DNA of 64,000 bases from an uncultured Burkholderiales bacterium (GCA_903916355.1 CAIWWN010000157.1:1-64000); one strand, 5' to 3'; numbered from the stretch's first letter, positions 39,401 to 48,071 are shown. Notes: generated from the letters alone by a model not told the origin. Translations and numbers: made by a program.

Positions 39401-39986
39401 GTCAGACTACCAAAACGCCGCCTACGCGCAACGCTATCTCCGCTTTGTTGGCCAAGTGCAGCGAGCTGAATCCGCGCTGGGGAAAACGGTGTTGACTGAA
39501 ACCGTGGCACGCTACCTGTTCAAGTTGATGGCTTACAAGGACGAGTACGAGGTGGCGCGTTTGCATACCGATACCGCATTTTTAAAGCGCGTCAACGGCA
39601 TGTTTGAAGGCGACTTCAAACTCAACTACCACCTGGCGCCGCCATTGATGGCCGATACCAACGACAAAGGCGAACTCGTCAAACAAAAATTTGGCCCGGT
39701 CATGCTCACCGGTTTCAAAGTCTTGTCGCGGCTCAAGTTTTTGCGTGGCACGCCACTGGATGTGTTTGGCCGCAGCGAAGAACGCCGCACCGAGCGCGCC
39801 TTGATCGGTGAGTACGAAAGCAGCCTGAACGTGATCTTGGCGCAGTTAACCGCGGATAACCACAGTTTGGCGGTGGATGTGGCGCGTATTCCTGAACTGA
39901 TCAAAGGTTTTGGCCACGTGAAGGAGCGCAATCTCAAGGCCGCACGCTTGCAATGGACGGCTTTGATGGCGAAATTTGTGGCTTGA
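36447..39986 (+). CDS. indolepyruvate ferredoxin oxidoreductase, fused alpha-beta chains
   Basis: A 1179-residue thiamine-diphosphate enzyme that oxidatively decarboxylates aryl-pyruvates (from Trp, Phe, Tyr) to acyl-CoA with ferredoxin. The N-terminal pyrimidine-binding half (FISGYRGSPLGSYDQ) leads to a TPP-binding block (PHNTSTRVPEG, GGEGVPWVG), an iron-sulfur Cys cluster near residue 670 (CEGCGDCGVQ) and a C-terminal gamma-type domain (GVGGTGVITIGQLL). The ATG at 36447 has a GGAG site; the upstream TTG frame is not needed. It ends at a strong bidirectional terminator. Confidence 0.94.
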   Translation: MNAPLPDSIRKALETVTLDDKYSLDTGRAFMSGVQALVKLPMLQRQRDALQGKNTAGFISGYRGSPLGSYDQFLWKAKSYLQAQNIVFQPGVNEELAATALWGTQQLGFAPPGSNRFDGVFGIWYGKGPGVDRCSDVFKHANMAGTTPWGGVLAVAGDDHVAKSSTAAHQSDHIFKACGLPVFFPTSVQDVLDMGVHGIALSRFAGIWSGMKTIQEIVESSATAEIDPERVKIILPEFDMPPGGVHIRWPDPALDQEARLFDYKWYAALAYIRANKLNHNVVQGPHDRFGIIASGKAYNDTRQALLDLGLDDATCQRLGIRVHKVGVVWPLESHSTREFATGLQEILVIEEKRQLIEYQIKEELYNWRDDVRPKVLGKFDEQEGETTGGEWSVSNPHSRTLLRANADLTPALIAKALAKRLKKLGLDADTTARIDAQLAILEAKDRSLQVLNVNAIGERTPWFCSGCPHNTSTRVPEGSRAMAGIGCHFMSVWMDRSTVGFTQMGGEGVPWVGQQPFSHDQHMFANVGDGTYFHSGMLAIRQSIVAGVNITYKILYNDAVAMTGGQQVGERPEGHSVVQIAQSMRAEGAVRIDVVTDEPDKYDGVTLAEGVTVHHRDELDRIQREMREIKGCTVIIYDQTCATEKRRRRKRGTMVDPAVRVVINELVCEGCGDCGVQSNCLSVEPLETEFGRKRTINQSTCNKDTSCLKGFCPSFVTVEGGQLKKKSKTQAASPAALGALPEPVLPVLTQAYGLVVAGVGGTGVITIGQLLGMAGHIDGKGIITQDAAGLAQKGGATWSHVLIANHQDEIRTTRVSMAAADVIIGCDPIVTASKETALRMRQGRTRVALNSHGTPTAAFVKNGNWENPAEQCLAEIAQAVGVDGVGAFDADAMANQLMGDTIYVNPMILGYAWQKGWIPLSRESIARAMELNGVQVQNNQTAFEWGRHAAHDAASVQRIMAPSQVIEFKKRDNLDTLIERRVAFLSDYQNAAYAQRYLRFVGQVQRAESALGKTVLTETVARYLFKLMAYKDEYEVARLHTDTAFLKRVNGMFEGDFKLNYHLAPPLMADTNDKGELVKQKFGPVMLTGFKVLSRLKFLRGTPLDVFGRSEERRTERALIGEYESSLNVILAQLTADNHSLAVDVARIPELIKGFGHVKERNLKAARLQWTALMAKFVA

Positions 39987-40002
39987 AAAACCTGCTCCAT
40001 GA

Positions 40003-40032
40003 AAAAGGGCTCTGGTGATTCAGAGCCCTTTT
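40003..40032. terminator. bidirectional intrinsic terminator
   Basis: A perfect 12 bp inverted repeat (AAAAGGGCTCTG / CAGAGCCCTTTT) with a 6-base loop, between the convergent ends of the indolepyruvate oxidoreductase and minE. It has A/T runs on both sides, so it can stop transcripts from both directions. Confidence 0.92.
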
Positions 40033-40057
40033 GTTGTTAAGAGGTCTTAAACCCTGC

Positions 40058-40321
40058 TTAACGCGCGTCTGGCAGCTCGATTTTGACTTCGAGTACTTCC
40101 AAATTGTCCTGACGTTCCAAGTTCACCTTGATGTCGTCGGGGTTGATTTTGATGTATTTGCTGATCACAGCCACCAGCTCACGCTGCAACGCGGGCAGAT
40201 AGTCAGGTTCTGCCGCATTGCGTCCACTGCGCTCATGCGCCAAGATGATTTGTAGACGTTCTTTGGCCACGCTGGCCGTTTTTTTCTTTTCCCCAAGCAA
40301 GAATGAAAGGAAGGACATCAT
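40058..40321 (-). CDS. minE: cell division topological specificity factor MinE
   Basis: An 87-residue protein with the MinE layout: an amphipathic N-terminal membrane/MinD-binding helix ([26 protein letters not shown] split as two parts) and a C-terminal dimer domain ([20 protein letters not shown]). It displaces MinD from the membrane, giving pole-to-pole oscillation. It starts one base after the minD stop; ATGs at 40321 and 40318 are adjacent and either could be used. Confidence 0.97.
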   Translation of the reverse strand: MMSFLSFLLGEKKKTASVAKERLQIILAHERSGRNAAEPDYLPALQRELVAVISKYIKINPDDIKVNLERQDNLEVLEVKIELPDAR

Positions 40322-41137
40322 TTATTTCCCCCCAAAAAGACGCTTGAAAAAGCCTGTTTTTTCCACCTCAGTGAAACGCAAAGGCTTGTCTTCACCCAAA
40401 AAGCGATCGATCACGTCTTTGTAGGCTTCTGAAACATCGGCGCCGTTCATGTGAATGGCTGGCGTGCCCTGGTTGGAGGCTTGCAGCACGTTTTCGCTCT
40501 CAGGAATCACACCAATCAGCGGCACACGCAGGATGTCCTGAATGTCTTGCAGCGACAACATTTGACCGTCTTCCACACGGTTGGGGTTGTAGCGGGTGAT
40601 CAGCAAATGCTCTTTGATCGGATCGCCACCCTCAATCGCACGTTTGGTTTTGCTGCCCAACATACCCAAAATACGGTCTGAATCACGTACCGAGGACACT
40701 TCGGGGTTGGTGACGATCAGCGCTTCGTCGGCGAAGTGCATGGCCATCAATGCACCCGTCTCAATGCCTGCAGGAGAGTCGCAAACGATGTAGTCGAAGC
40801 CCATCCCTGCCAAATCGTTCAAAACCTTCTCTACGCCTTCCTGGCTCAATGCGTCCTTGTCGCGCGTTTGCGAGGCTGCCAGCACAAACAAGTTTTCGCA
40901 CTGTTTGTCCTTGATCAGAGCCTGGTTGAGGTTGGCTTCACCTTGAATCACATTGATAAAGTCATACACCACGCGGCGCTCACAACCCATGATCAGGTCG
41001 AGGTTGCGTAAACCCACATCAAAGTCAATGACCACAGTCTTCAAGCCGCGCAGGGCCAAGCCTGTGGCAAAACTGGCGCTGGTGGTGGTTTTACCCACAC
41101 CACCTTTGCCGGAAGTCACAACGACGATTTTTGCCAT
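40322..41137 (-). CDS. minD: septum-site determining ATPase MinD
   Basis: A 271-residue deviant Walker ATPase. The KGGVGKTTTSA motif is at residues 10-20, and the C-terminal amphipathic membrane anchor ends FFKRLFGGK. MinD carries MinC to the membrane and blocks division at the poles. An open frame back to 41311 exists, but the MAKIVVVTSG start at 41137 is the family start. Confidence 0.98.
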   Translation of the reverse strand: MAKIVVVTSGKGGVGKTTTSASFATGLALRGLKTVVIDFDVGLRNLDLIMGCERRVVYDFINVIQGEANLNQALIKDKQCENLFVLAASQTRDKDALSQEGVEKVLNDLAGMGFDYIVCDSPAGIETGALMAMHFADEALIVTNPEVSSVRDSDRILGMLGSKTKRAIEGGDPIKEHLLITRYNPNRVEDGQMLSLQDIQDILRVPLIGVIPESENVLQASNQGTPAIHMNGADVSEAYKDVIDRFLGEDKPLRFTEVEKTGFFKRLFGGK

Positions 41138-41186
41138 GGGTGATAGGTCTTTCTGAGAGATAAAAATTCGAAAATAAGATTGAAAA

Positions 41187-41963
41187 TCAAGATTTAAGGC
41201 GCTGGATAACCAGTTTTTCGCCTTCAGGGCTAGGTTTGAGGCTGACCTGGGCTGCTTGGCCCCAAATGTCGGCAGGCAAAGCATTTTCGCTGGTTCGGTA
41301 CACACCCGCAATCGAGATCAACTCAGGCTCCATGCACTGCGCAAAGATCATGGCTTGGCTGTTGCCCCTGGCTCCTGCAATGGCTTTGCCGCGCAAAGTG
41401 GAATAGACATGGATGTTGCCATCGGCAATCACCTCAGCACCAGGATTGACCATGGCCAAAATCACCAAATCACGGCCTTTGGCATAGATTTGCTGACCCG
41501 AACGCAAAGGCTTGTCGATCACCAATGCGCCGAGTGCAACAACCGCTTCCAAGGGAGGTACTTTGGCAGCTAGCGCTTTGGCCGCCGGTGCTGGTGAGGG
41601 CGTACTTACCGGTGTTTTTAAAATTCGCGCGTAAGTGGCGTCGATCAATCCTGCCGCTTTACCCGCTTGCATCTGCTCGGGCGAACCTGAGCGTAAAGCA
41701 ATGGGCAACATGCTGTGCAACCGCAGCAACGCCATCAAACGAGGGAAATCAACCGCTTGCGCTTTTTCTGCTTCGGGTAAGCCACTTAAATCAATCACCA
41801 CCGGTTCTTGATCAAAAAAATCAGGCGTTTCGGCCAGTTGTTTTTTCAAATCTTGCGCGAGGGAATCGATCTGAGCCGTTTTCAATAACAGTGCCACCAG
41901 TGCCAAGTCAGCACTTTTGATTTCATAACTGATGGAGGCGCTTGAAGCAGAGGCTGACAACAT
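41187..41963 (-). CDS. minC: septum-site determining protein MinC
   Basis: A 258-residue FtsZ inhibitor. It has an N-terminal FtsZ-binding domain (ISYEIKSADLALVALLL), a Pro/Ala linker and a C-terminal beta-helix (RSGQQIYAKGRDLVILAMVNPGAEVIADGNIHVY in segments) that dimerises and binds MinD. It heads the minCDE operon and lies directly next to the candidate replication origin. Confidence 0.96.
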   Translation of the reverse strand: MLSASASSASISYEIKSADLALVALLLKTAQIDSLAQDLKKQLAETPDFFDQEPVVIDLSGLPEAEKAQAVDFPRLMALLRLHSMLPIALRSGSPEQMQAGKAAGLIDATYARILKTPVSTPSPAPAAKALAAKVPPLEAVVALGALVIDKPLRSGQQIYAKGRDLVILAMVNPGAEVIADGNIHVYSTLRGKAIAGARGNSQAMIFAQCMEPELISIAGVYRTSENALPADIWGQAAQVSLKPSPEGEKLVIQRLKS

Positions 41964-42042
41964 AGATCCCGTGGGCTTGAAAGGTACAGATTTTACCCCT
42001 CAAGGTTATCCTCTCTCTTTCTCTTATTTCTTTATATCAATA

Positions 42043-42054
42043 TAGTAGTAGTAG
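42043..42054 (+). repeat. four TAG triplets, DnaA-trio-like
   Basis: TAG repeated four times directly, in the strand orientation expected for DnaA-trio elements relative to the adjacent DnaA box. Confidence 0.6.
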
Positions 42055-42072
42055 ATAAGGGTGCCGTGCTTC

Positions 42073-42081
42073 TGTGGACAA
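42073..42081 (-). promoter_or_regulatory. DnaA box (one mismatch)
   Basis: TTGTCCACA on the minus strand; nearest box to the TAG triplets, with an 18 bp spacer. Confidence 0.65.
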
Positions 42082-42191
42082 GGTTTTAAAGCTCATATTT
42101 TTCAAAGACTTAGCCTGTCTGTACCCATGTGCACGAGTCTGCTTCGGTGGTGTATCTGAAATATGAATAACTTGGCCACTTTGAAGATTGC

Positions 42192-42200
42192 TGTGGATAA
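42192..42200 (-). promoter_or_regulatory. DnaA box (perfect)
   Basis: TTATCCACA on the minus strand, exactly the high-affinity consensus. Confidence 0.8.
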
Positions 42201-42219
42201 CTTGGTCTTTTGAGTCAAA

Positions 42220-42228
42220 CTATCCACA
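42220..42228 (+). promoter_or_regulatory. DnaA box (one mismatch)
   Basis: CTATCCACA on the plus strand, facing the perfect box 20 bp away. Confidence 0.65.
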
Positions 42229-42240
42229 ACTTTATACAGC

Positions 42241-42450
42241 TCATTTTTCCAGAAACCATTGGATGAAGCCCTTGGCCACAAAACCCACCATGCCGAAGGC
42301 CAAGCCCAGAAAAATAACAAAAGTGCCGAACTTTCCGGCTTTGGATTCCCACGCCAAATGACCGATGATGAACAGCATATAGGCCATAAAGGCAGCCACG
42401 CCGAAGGTCAATCCAAAACCGGCAATTTGTGTTTCAGTGAATCCCCACAT
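42241..42450 (-). CDS. DUF2788 small membrane protein
   Basis: A 69-residue inner-membrane protein with two spans (about residues 10-30 and 40-62), matching the short DUF2788 family in sequence (MWGFTETQIAGFGLTFGV) and size. Function unknown. Its start overlaps the stop of the DUF2189 gene (TGATG), so the two are translationally coupled, and its end borders the origin-like region. Confidence 0.85.
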   Translation of the reverse strand: MWGFTETQIAGFGLTFGVAAFMAYMLFIIGHLAWESKAGKFGTFVIFLGLAFGMVGFVAKGFIQWFLEK

Positions 42451-43289
42451 CAGAGAACCTCAGAAGACAAACGGTCTGGCAAATGGCGAGTGTCAACCAG
42501 GTCTTTGTAGGCATGCCAACTGGCGTGTCCCAGCATCGGGATGACGAAGATCAGACCTAAGAAGAGCGACATCAAACCCAAGGTGGCAAAACCCAAGATC
42601 AAGAAGGCCCAAAAAGCCAAAATCACAGGATGTGTGATGACCGCCTTCCAACTGGTCATGACCGCTTGCATGACAGTGACACGTTTGTCCAACAGCAAAG
42701 GCATGGACACTACACTGGAGGCGAAGATGGGTGCGGCCATCAGCCCACCCATGACCAGCCAAATTTCAAACAAAGAGCCTTCTGGTGCCAACACAACATG
42801 GTGGATGAAATCCATGGGGGTATGAATCGGTTGGCTGGCAGCCAGGGTGATCAAGGCAGAAGAGGTTAAAACCCATCCTGTTGCAGCCAATGCCAACAAC
42901 AAGCCAAATTGAATCAAACTCCAATAGCCTGCCGGGTCTTGCCTGGCGTGAAGTTGCCAACGGGTCCAGGTCTTGAAGAGTAATGTGGCATCCACTTTTT
43001 CCTGCCGCTCATCGGCGCGGCTCATGGCGTACAAACTGGTGGCCAAGACCGGTGCCACCACCAAAAATCCTGAAATAGCGCCTGCCAATAGCCAAAATTG
43101 GTCATGTGCCAAGAGTGTGATCAACAGGCCTGCGATGGACATCACGGCCCCATGCAACAAGCTCCAAAAGGGATGGCGTGCAATGTCTTTCCAGCCCAAG
43201 ACCAACCATTTCAGGGGTTGATCAAATTCAATGGATCGTATCGGTGGCAAAGAGCTTGTTGGGATGGGTGGAGTTCGGTTCGGCATCAA
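42450..43289 (-). CDS. DUF2189 family membrane protein
   Basis: A 279-residue polytopic membrane protein with about six hydrophobic spans. The segment GWKDIARHPFWSLLHGAV and the Leu/Gly/Ala-rich spans match DUF2189, a family of unknown function. It may start at 43289 or at the next codon (MM). It is followed by the coupled DUF2788 gene. Confidence 0.82.
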   Translation of the reverse strand: MMPNRTPPIPTSSLPPIRSIEFDQPLKWLVLGWKDIARHPFWSLLHGAVMSIAGLLITLLAHDQFWLLAGAISGFLVVAPVLATSLYAMSRADERQEKVDATLLFKTWTRWQLHARQDPAGYWSLIQFGLLLALAATGWVLTSSALITLAASQPIHTPMDFIHHVVLAPEGSLFEIWLVMGGLMAAPIFASSVVSMPLLLDKRVTVMQAVMTSWKAVITHPVILAFWAFLILGFATLGLMSLFLGLIFVIPMLGHASWHAYKDLVDTRHLPDRLSSEVL

Positions 43290-43403
43290 CCGAGCTTAAT
43301 ATTGACAAGGCCTTTGTTGCTTGATGTACATCAATTTCAGAAAATGCGGACGAAAAAAAGGCTGTGACACCACAGCCCTTGATGATCAGAGAAAAACTCT
43401 GAA

Positions 43404-43898
43404 TCAATGCAACATATGCCCTGGACCACCGTGCTGTCCTTCAGCCATGCGGTGCATGAATTTGGCGGTATGTTGGTCGAAGGTTTTTTTCTGCTCGTCA
43501 GACAAGGTGGCGTAAAACGTTTTGGTGGCATCGCCGCGTTTTTGCATTTCGGCATCACGTTGGGTTTTCAAGGCCATCATTTTGTCAATGCGTTCAGGCG
43601 TGGTTAATTTGTCCATGTCAGCCATCGCCATATGTTGCTGTTCAGTGTTGTGAGGCTTCATGCTGCCGGCAAAAGCAGTCCATTGACTTTCTTGTTCAGG
43701 CTTGAGTTTCAAGCTGGTTTTCAGTGCTTCCAAATGTTGAGCACGGCGATGTCCCATCATGTCGCGCATTTTTTGCATGGGGCCCGTTTGTCGCGCACCG
43801 GGCGGTGTGGCTGCTGTGTCGCTGGTGGTCGCGGTTTGCGCCATGGCGCTCAAACCGGTGAGCAAACTGGCGGTGATCAGGAGATGACGGAGTTTCAT
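43404..43898 (-). CDS. Spy/CpxP-type periplasmic protein
   Basis: A 164-residue protein with a signal peptide (residues 1-20, ending SAMAQ) and a Met/His/Gln-rich helical body. It has two LTxxQ-like segments (LKPEQESQW and LSDEQKKTF), the mark of the Spy/CpxP family of periplasmic chaperones and stress sensors. The many Met and His residues (HRMAEGQHGGPGHMLH at the end) suggest metal binding, in keeping with the copper genes 1-3 kb to the right. Confidence 0.85.
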   Translation of the reverse strand: MKLRHLLITASLLTGLSAMAQTATTSDTAATPPGARQTGPMQKMRDMMGHRRAQHLEALKTSLKLKPEQESQWTAFAGSMKPHNTEQQHMAMADMDKLTTPERIDKMMALKTQRDAEMQKRGDATKTFYATLSDEQKKTFDQHTAKFMHRMAEGQHGGPGHMLH

Positions 43899-44011
43899 GG
43901 TGTTCCCTTTGAAGTATCAAAAAACCTGAAGCCTGTGAGACCTCAAGGTGCATACCAGTGTGCGCCGTGAATGTGAACGCCAGTCATCTGGTCTGTATGT
44001 CTTTGTAAAGT

Positions 44012-44899
44012 TCAGGACTTGAACAGACCGTTGTTGAAGTCCTCAACGGCTTGCATCAATTCAGCGCGGGTATTCATGACAAAGGGGCCATATTGCGCAA
44101 TCGGCTCATGCAGTGGCCGGCCAGCAATCAACAACACGCGTGTGCCCGCCTTGGCTTGCAATTGAACTTGCTGGCCTTCGTTGCGCAGCACGCCCATGTG
44201 GTGCAAGGCCACAGCTTGGCTGTGGCCAGCAGCCTCGATGACGTCGGTGCTACCGCGGTAGGTGTAGAGGAAGGCGTTGTACGCGGGATTGAGCGCCTGT
44301 TCAAACTGGGCGTCGTGCTCAAAGTGAATGTCCAGGTACAGGGTGTCGGTGGGGTATTGATCGGCCGAGCGCTTCATGGCGCCCGATGTGCCTAGGCAGG
44401 CGCCTGAAATGATGCGCACCCGTACACCTTGAGGGCTCATTATTTCAGGAATATCTTCGCTTTGAATGTCCCGGTACCAAGGGACGCACAGCTTGTCTTT
44501 GCCCGGCAAATTCAGCCACAGCTGAAAGCCCTCCATCACGCCGGCTTCTTGCTCGGGCATTTCGCTGTGAATCACGCCTTTGCCTGCGGTCATCCATTGC
44601 ACGCCACCGTTTTGCAGCAAGCCTTGATGGCCTGCACTGTCTTGGTGGCGCATGCGGCCTGCGATCATGTAGGTGATAGTTTCAAAGCCCCGGTGCGGGT
44701 GGTCTGGAAAACCACCGCCATAGTCTTTGGGGTCGTCACTGCCAAATTGATCCAGCATTAAAAACGGGTCCAGGCGCTGCTGCAAATCGGCGGTGAGCAC
44801 GCGCGTCAATTTGACGCCATCACCATCACGAGTAGGGCGCCCCAAGACCAGCTGTTCAAGTCGGCGGTTGATCAAAGCGGGGGTGGTGGTCGCGGTCAT
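44012..44899 (-). CDS. pirin family protein
   Basis: A 295-residue bicupin. The N-terminal cupin carries the metal ligands in GFPDHPHRGFETITYM and GVIHSEMPEQE; the C-terminal cupin is degenerate. Bacterial pirins bind iron or other metals and some act as quercetinases or enzyme regulators. It starts 4 bp after the CopZ-like gene, so it is likely cotranscribed with it, and the ATG at 44899 is chosen for that spacing over the frame to 45001. Confidence 0.9.
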   Translation of the reverse strand: MTATTTPALINRRLEQLVLGRPTRDGDGVKLTRVLTADLQQRLDPFLMLDQFGSDDPKDYGGGFPDHPHRGFETITYMIAGRMRHQDSAGHQGLLQNGGVQWMTAGKGVIHSEMPEQEAGVMEGFQLWLNLPGKDKLCVPWYRDIQSEDIPEIMSPQGVRVRIISGACLGTSGAMKRSADQYPTDTLYLDIHFEHDAQFEQALNPAYNAFLYTYRGSTDVIEAAGHSQAVALHHMGVLRNEGQQVQLQAKAGTRVLLIAGRPLHEPIAQYGPFVMNTRAELMQAVEDFNNGLFKS

Positions 44900-44903
44900 A
44901 GGG

Positions 44904-45101
44904 TCAGGGTTGAACTTGGTAGCCTTCTTCGGCGATGGCGTGGCGCAGCGTTTCACGTGCTTGTTCAGATTCCACTGTGACGACGTTTTGACTCCGGTCA
45001 ATAATGACTTTGGCTTGAGGGTCTACAGTGACCAAGGCCTTGGTCACTGCTTTTTCACAATGACCACAGGTCATGCCCTCGACGGTGAAGAGGTGGTTCA
45101 T
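44904..45101 (-). CDS. heavy-metal-associated domain protein, CopZ-like chaperone
   Basis: A 65-residue single HMA domain with the metal site MTCGHCEKAV near residue 11 (CxxC) and a ferredoxin-like fold. It most likely carries copper(I) to the ATPase that starts 57 bp away on the opposite strand. The start MNHLFTVEGMTC at 45101 is the normal size. Confidence 0.92.
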   Translation of the reverse strand: MNHLFTVEGMTCGHCEKAVTKALVTVDPQAKVIIDRSQNVVTVESEQARETLRHAIAEEGYQVQP

Positions 45102-45157
45102 GTGTTTGTCCCGTTTAAAAAAGAAGCCCGAGCATATCCTTTTCATTGAAAAATGAC

Positions 45158-47389
45158 ATGACCATAATCAAACCTGAGACCTGCGCCATTGACATTTCTG
45201 TGGGCGGCATGACCTGTGCCTCTTGTGTCGGCCGTGTGGAAAAAGCGCTGCGCAAAGTCCCAGGCGTGCTGAGTGCCTCGGTCAATTTGGCGACGGAGTC
45301 GGCGCGCATTCAAGTCCAGGGCGATGCGTCCATGGAAGCCTTGCTGCGACGCGCCGTGCGCGATGCCGGTTACGATCCGCGCACCGCCGCGCAAGCCGAT
45401 GCGGCCTTGAACGCCTCTCCTTGGGAGGGTTTCTCCGCCGTGGCCTGGGGTTCGGCTTTGTCCCTGCCCTTGGTCTTGCCCATGCTGGGCGATCTGTTCG
45501 GGCAACACTGGATGCTGCCCGCGTGGCTGCAATTTGCCTTGGCCACGCCAGTGCAGTTCGTGCTGGGTGCGCGCTTTTACAAAGCCGGCTGGCACGCCGC
45601 GAAGGCCTTGAGCGGGAACATGGACTTGCTGGTGGCCCTGGGGACCTCGGCCGGTTGGTTGCTGTCGGTGTGGTTGTGGTGGGACGCGGCACCGGGTAGC
45701 ATGCCGCATCTGTACTTTGAAGGCTCTGCCGTGGTGGTGACCCTGGTGTTGCTCGGCAAATGGCTGGAAGCCCGCGCCAAGCAGCAAACCACCTCGGCCA
45801 TCCGCGCCTTGCACGCACTGCGGCCCGAAACCGCACATTGGATGGGGCCTGAGGGCGTGGTCGATGTGCCTTTGTTGGAGGTGCTGGTCGGTGACCACTT
45901 GGTGGTCTTGCCTGGCGAGCGCTTTCCGGTTGATGGCGTGCTGCTCGAAGGCGAGACGCAGGTAGACGAGTCGATGTTGACCGGTGAGTCCCAGGCGGTA
46001 CTGAAGACCACCGGTCAAGCCTTGACCGGGGCCTCCATCAATGGCGATGGCCGCGTGACGATGCGGGTCACCGCTGTAGGCCAAGAAACCGTGTTGGCCC
46101 ACATCATCCGTTTGGTGGAAGACGCGCAAGCCGCCAAGGCGCCGATTCAGCGGCTGGTGGACCAGGTGTCCGAGGTCTTCGTCCCGGTGGTCATCGGTGT
46201 CGCTGTGTTCACTTTGGGTGCCTGGCTGTGGCAGGGCGCCTTGTTTGAAACCGCGGTGATTCATGCCGTGGCGGTGTTGGTGATTGCCTGCCCTTGCGCT
46301 CTGGGCTTGGCCACGCCGGCGGCCATCATGGCCGGTACTGGGGTGGCGGCGAAAAATGGCATCTTGATCAAAGACGCGCAGGCCTTGGAGCTGGCTCACC
46401 GCGTCGACACGGTGGCCTTTGACAAAACCGGCACCTTGACCATGGGCTTGCCCCGCGTGACCGAGTTGTGGGCCGCTTCTGCGCCAGAAAAAGCGCAGTG
46501 GTTGCGTGTGGCTGCCGGGATTCAAAGTGGCAGCGAGCATCCTTTGGCTCGCGCGGTGTTGTCCATGGCGCACGACCAGCAGTTGGTGGCGTCGCCCTGT
46601 GAGCAGGTGCGCAGCGTCGCCGGGCGCGGTGTCGAGGCGCAGATTCAGGGCCGGTCGTATCTGTTGGGCAGCTTGGCTTGGATGCAGTCCGAAGGCCTGG
46701 ACTTGGCGCCTTGGCAAGCGCAGATCGATCTCTTGCATGGTCAAGGGGCCACCGTGTCGGCCTTGACCGAACGCCGCGTGCAAGGTCAGGCACCTGGTTT
46801 GCTCTTGCATGCCTTGTTTGCGTTTGGCGACGAGCCCAAACCCGGCGCCGCCGAGGCTTTGGCGGCCTTGCGCCAACGCGGCTTGCGCTTGGTGATGATT
46901 TCCGGCGACAACCAAGCTGCGGCCAACGCCATGGCGCGTCGTTTGGGCTTGCGCCCTGAGGCGGGCGAGGTGCGCGCCGAAGTCTTGCCGGCGGACAAAT
47001 CCGCGCTGATCAACCAGCTCAAAGAAGGCGGGCACATCGTCGCCATGGTGGGTGATGGCGTCAACGACGCACCCGCCCTGGCCGCGGCCCATGTGGGCAT
47101 GGCCATGGGCAATGGCACTGATGTGGCGATGCACGCGGCGGGCATCACCTTGATGCGCGGCGATGTCGCTTTGGTGGCGGCAGCGCTGGACATTTCGGCG
47201 CGCACCGTGGCCAAGATTCGGCAGAACCTGTTTTGGGCTTTTGCCTACAACGTGGCGGGCATTCCCTTGGCGGCGCTGGGCTTCTTGAGTCCGGTGTTGG
47301 CGGGCGGTGCCATGGCCCTGAGTTCGGTCAGCGTCATGACCAACGCCTTGTTGCTCAAGCGCTGGATGCCCTTGCGCGACAAAACCTGA
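45158..47389 (+). CDS. copA: copper-exporting P1B-type ATPase
   Basis: A 743-residue inner-membrane pump with one N-terminal HMA domain (GMTCASC), then eight spans. Key motifs are the copper channel CPC (IACPCALG), TGES in the actuator, the phosphorylation site DKTGT and [11 protein letters not shown]. It exports copper(I) from the cytoplasm. The ATG at 45158 is used; the TTG at 45146 is a weaker alternative. It is divergent from the CopZ-like/pirin pair. I see no CueR gene, and no clear CueR operator in the short gap. Confidence 0.96.
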   Translation: MTIIKPETCAIDISVGGMTCASCVGRVEKALRKVPGVLSASVNLATESARIQVQGDASMEALLRRAVRDAGYDPRTAAQADAALNASPWEGFSAVAWGSALSLPLVLPMLGDLFGQHWMLPAWLQFALATPVQFVLGARFYKAGWHAAKALSGNMDLLVALGTSAGWLLSVWLWWDAAPGSMPHLYFEGSAVVVTLVLLGKWLEARAKQQTTSAIRALHALRPETAHWMGPEGVVDVPLLEVLVGDHLVVLPGERFPVDGVLLEGETQVDESMLTGESQAVLKTTGQALTGASINGDGRVTMRVTAVGQETVLAHIIRLVEDAQAAKAPIQRLVDQVSEVFVPVVIGVAVFTLGAWLWQGALFETAVIHAVAVLVIACPCALGLATPAAIMAGTGVAAKNGILIKDAQALELAHRVDTVAFDKTGTLTMGLPRVTELWAASAPEKAQWLRVAAGIQSGSEHPLARAVLSMAHDQQLVASPCEQVRSVAGRGVEAQIQGRSYLLGSLAWMQSEGLDLAPWQAQIDLLHGQGATVSALTERRVQGQAPGLLLHALFAFGDEPKPGAAEALAALRQRGLRLVMISGDNQAAANAMARRLGLRPEAGEVRAEVLPADKSALINQLKEGGHIVAMVGDGVNDAPALAAAHVGMAMGNGTDVAMHAAGITLMRGDVALVAAALDISARTVAKIRQNLFWAFAYNVAGIPLAALGFLSPVLAGGAMALSSVSVMTNALLLKRWMPLRDKT

Positions 47390-47482
47390 GCAGAAGTTGG
47401 GGTTTGCGCAGAGTTCTTGATTTGCGTCATTTCGGCGGGTCGAAAGCCCGGGCACACTGGTTCCCCAACCAGGAGAAATACC

Positions 47483-48064
47483 GTGAAACACAGCTGTTTG
47501 CAAATCATTCGGGATGAACACGCCTCATTGGCCGCCATGTTGCAGTCCATGCGTTTGATGGTGCAACGCGGCACGGCCGGTCAGGCGCAGAACTTTTTTG
47601 AAGTGATGCGTGCGATGTTGTTTTACATCGATGAGTTTCCTGAGCGTTTGCACCATCCGAAAGAGTCGAACCTGCTGTTTCCCCGCGTCGTGCGCAAAGC
47701 GCCCAGCGTCATGGGTGCGGTGGACCGGCTCGAGCGCGACCACATGCAAAGCGAAAAAGCGGTGCGCGATCTACAGCATTTGCTCTTGGCGTGGGAGCTG
47801 CTTGGGGAGTCGCGCCGCGAGGCCTTTGTGAGCGCATTCACCCCCTATGTGGACGCTTATTTGGAGCATATGCGGCTGGAGGAGACTGAAATCTTGCCGC
47901 AGGCTGAAAAACTGTTGTCAGCCGACGATTGGCGGGAATTGGACGCCGAGTTCGAGAAGAACGCGGATCCGCTCACCGGGAAACACCCGCCCGGCCCCGA
48001 GTTTGAAAAACTCTTCAGCCGCATCGTGATGAAAGCGCCCGCACCGATTGGTTTGGGCGCTTGA
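47483..48064 (+). CDS. hemerythrin-like domain protein
   Basis: A 193-residue four-helix protein with the hemerythrin metal ligands HPKE, DH and EHMRLEE, which would bind a di-iron site. It may sense or bind oxygen or nitric oxide. The start is GTG at 47483, supported by AGGAGAA 7 bp upstream; the open frame back to 47417 has no such site. It lies 93 bp after copA and may be separately expressed. Confidence 0.85.
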   Translation: MKHSCLQIIRDEHASLAAMLQSMRLMVQRGTAGQAQNFFEVMRAMLFYIDEFPERLHHPKESNLLFPRVVRKAPSVMGAVDRLERDHMQSEKAVRDLQHLLLAWELLGESRREAFVSAFTPYVDAYLEHMRLEETEILPQAEKLLSADDWRELDAEFEKNADPLTGKHPPGPEFEKLFSRIVMKAPAPIGLGA

Positions 48065-48071
48065 GGCGAAG

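Larger units (their letters stand above)
41964..42240. other. candidate chromosomal replication origin (oriC-like)
   Basis: A 277 bp non-coding AT-rich stretch between minC and the DUF2788 gene, both on the minus strand. It holds a perfect DnaA box TGTGGATAA (42192-42200, the complement of TTATCCACA) and two one-mismatch boxes, TGTGGACAA (42073-42081) and CTATCCACA (42220-42228). Left of the first box, after a GC-rich spacer, are four TAG triplets (42043-42054) and an AT-rich stretch, the order of the bacterial DnaA-trio unwinding element. No dnaA gene is present in the window, so this remains a candidate. Confidence 0.65.

Noticed and set aside
45102-45157. CueR operator between copA and the CopZ-like gene
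   Set aside because: No dyad of the CueR type with a 19 bp spacer could be found.
45143-47521. A 792-codon open frame antisense to copA
   Set aside because: Same reason: low-complexity translation with the true gene on the other strand.
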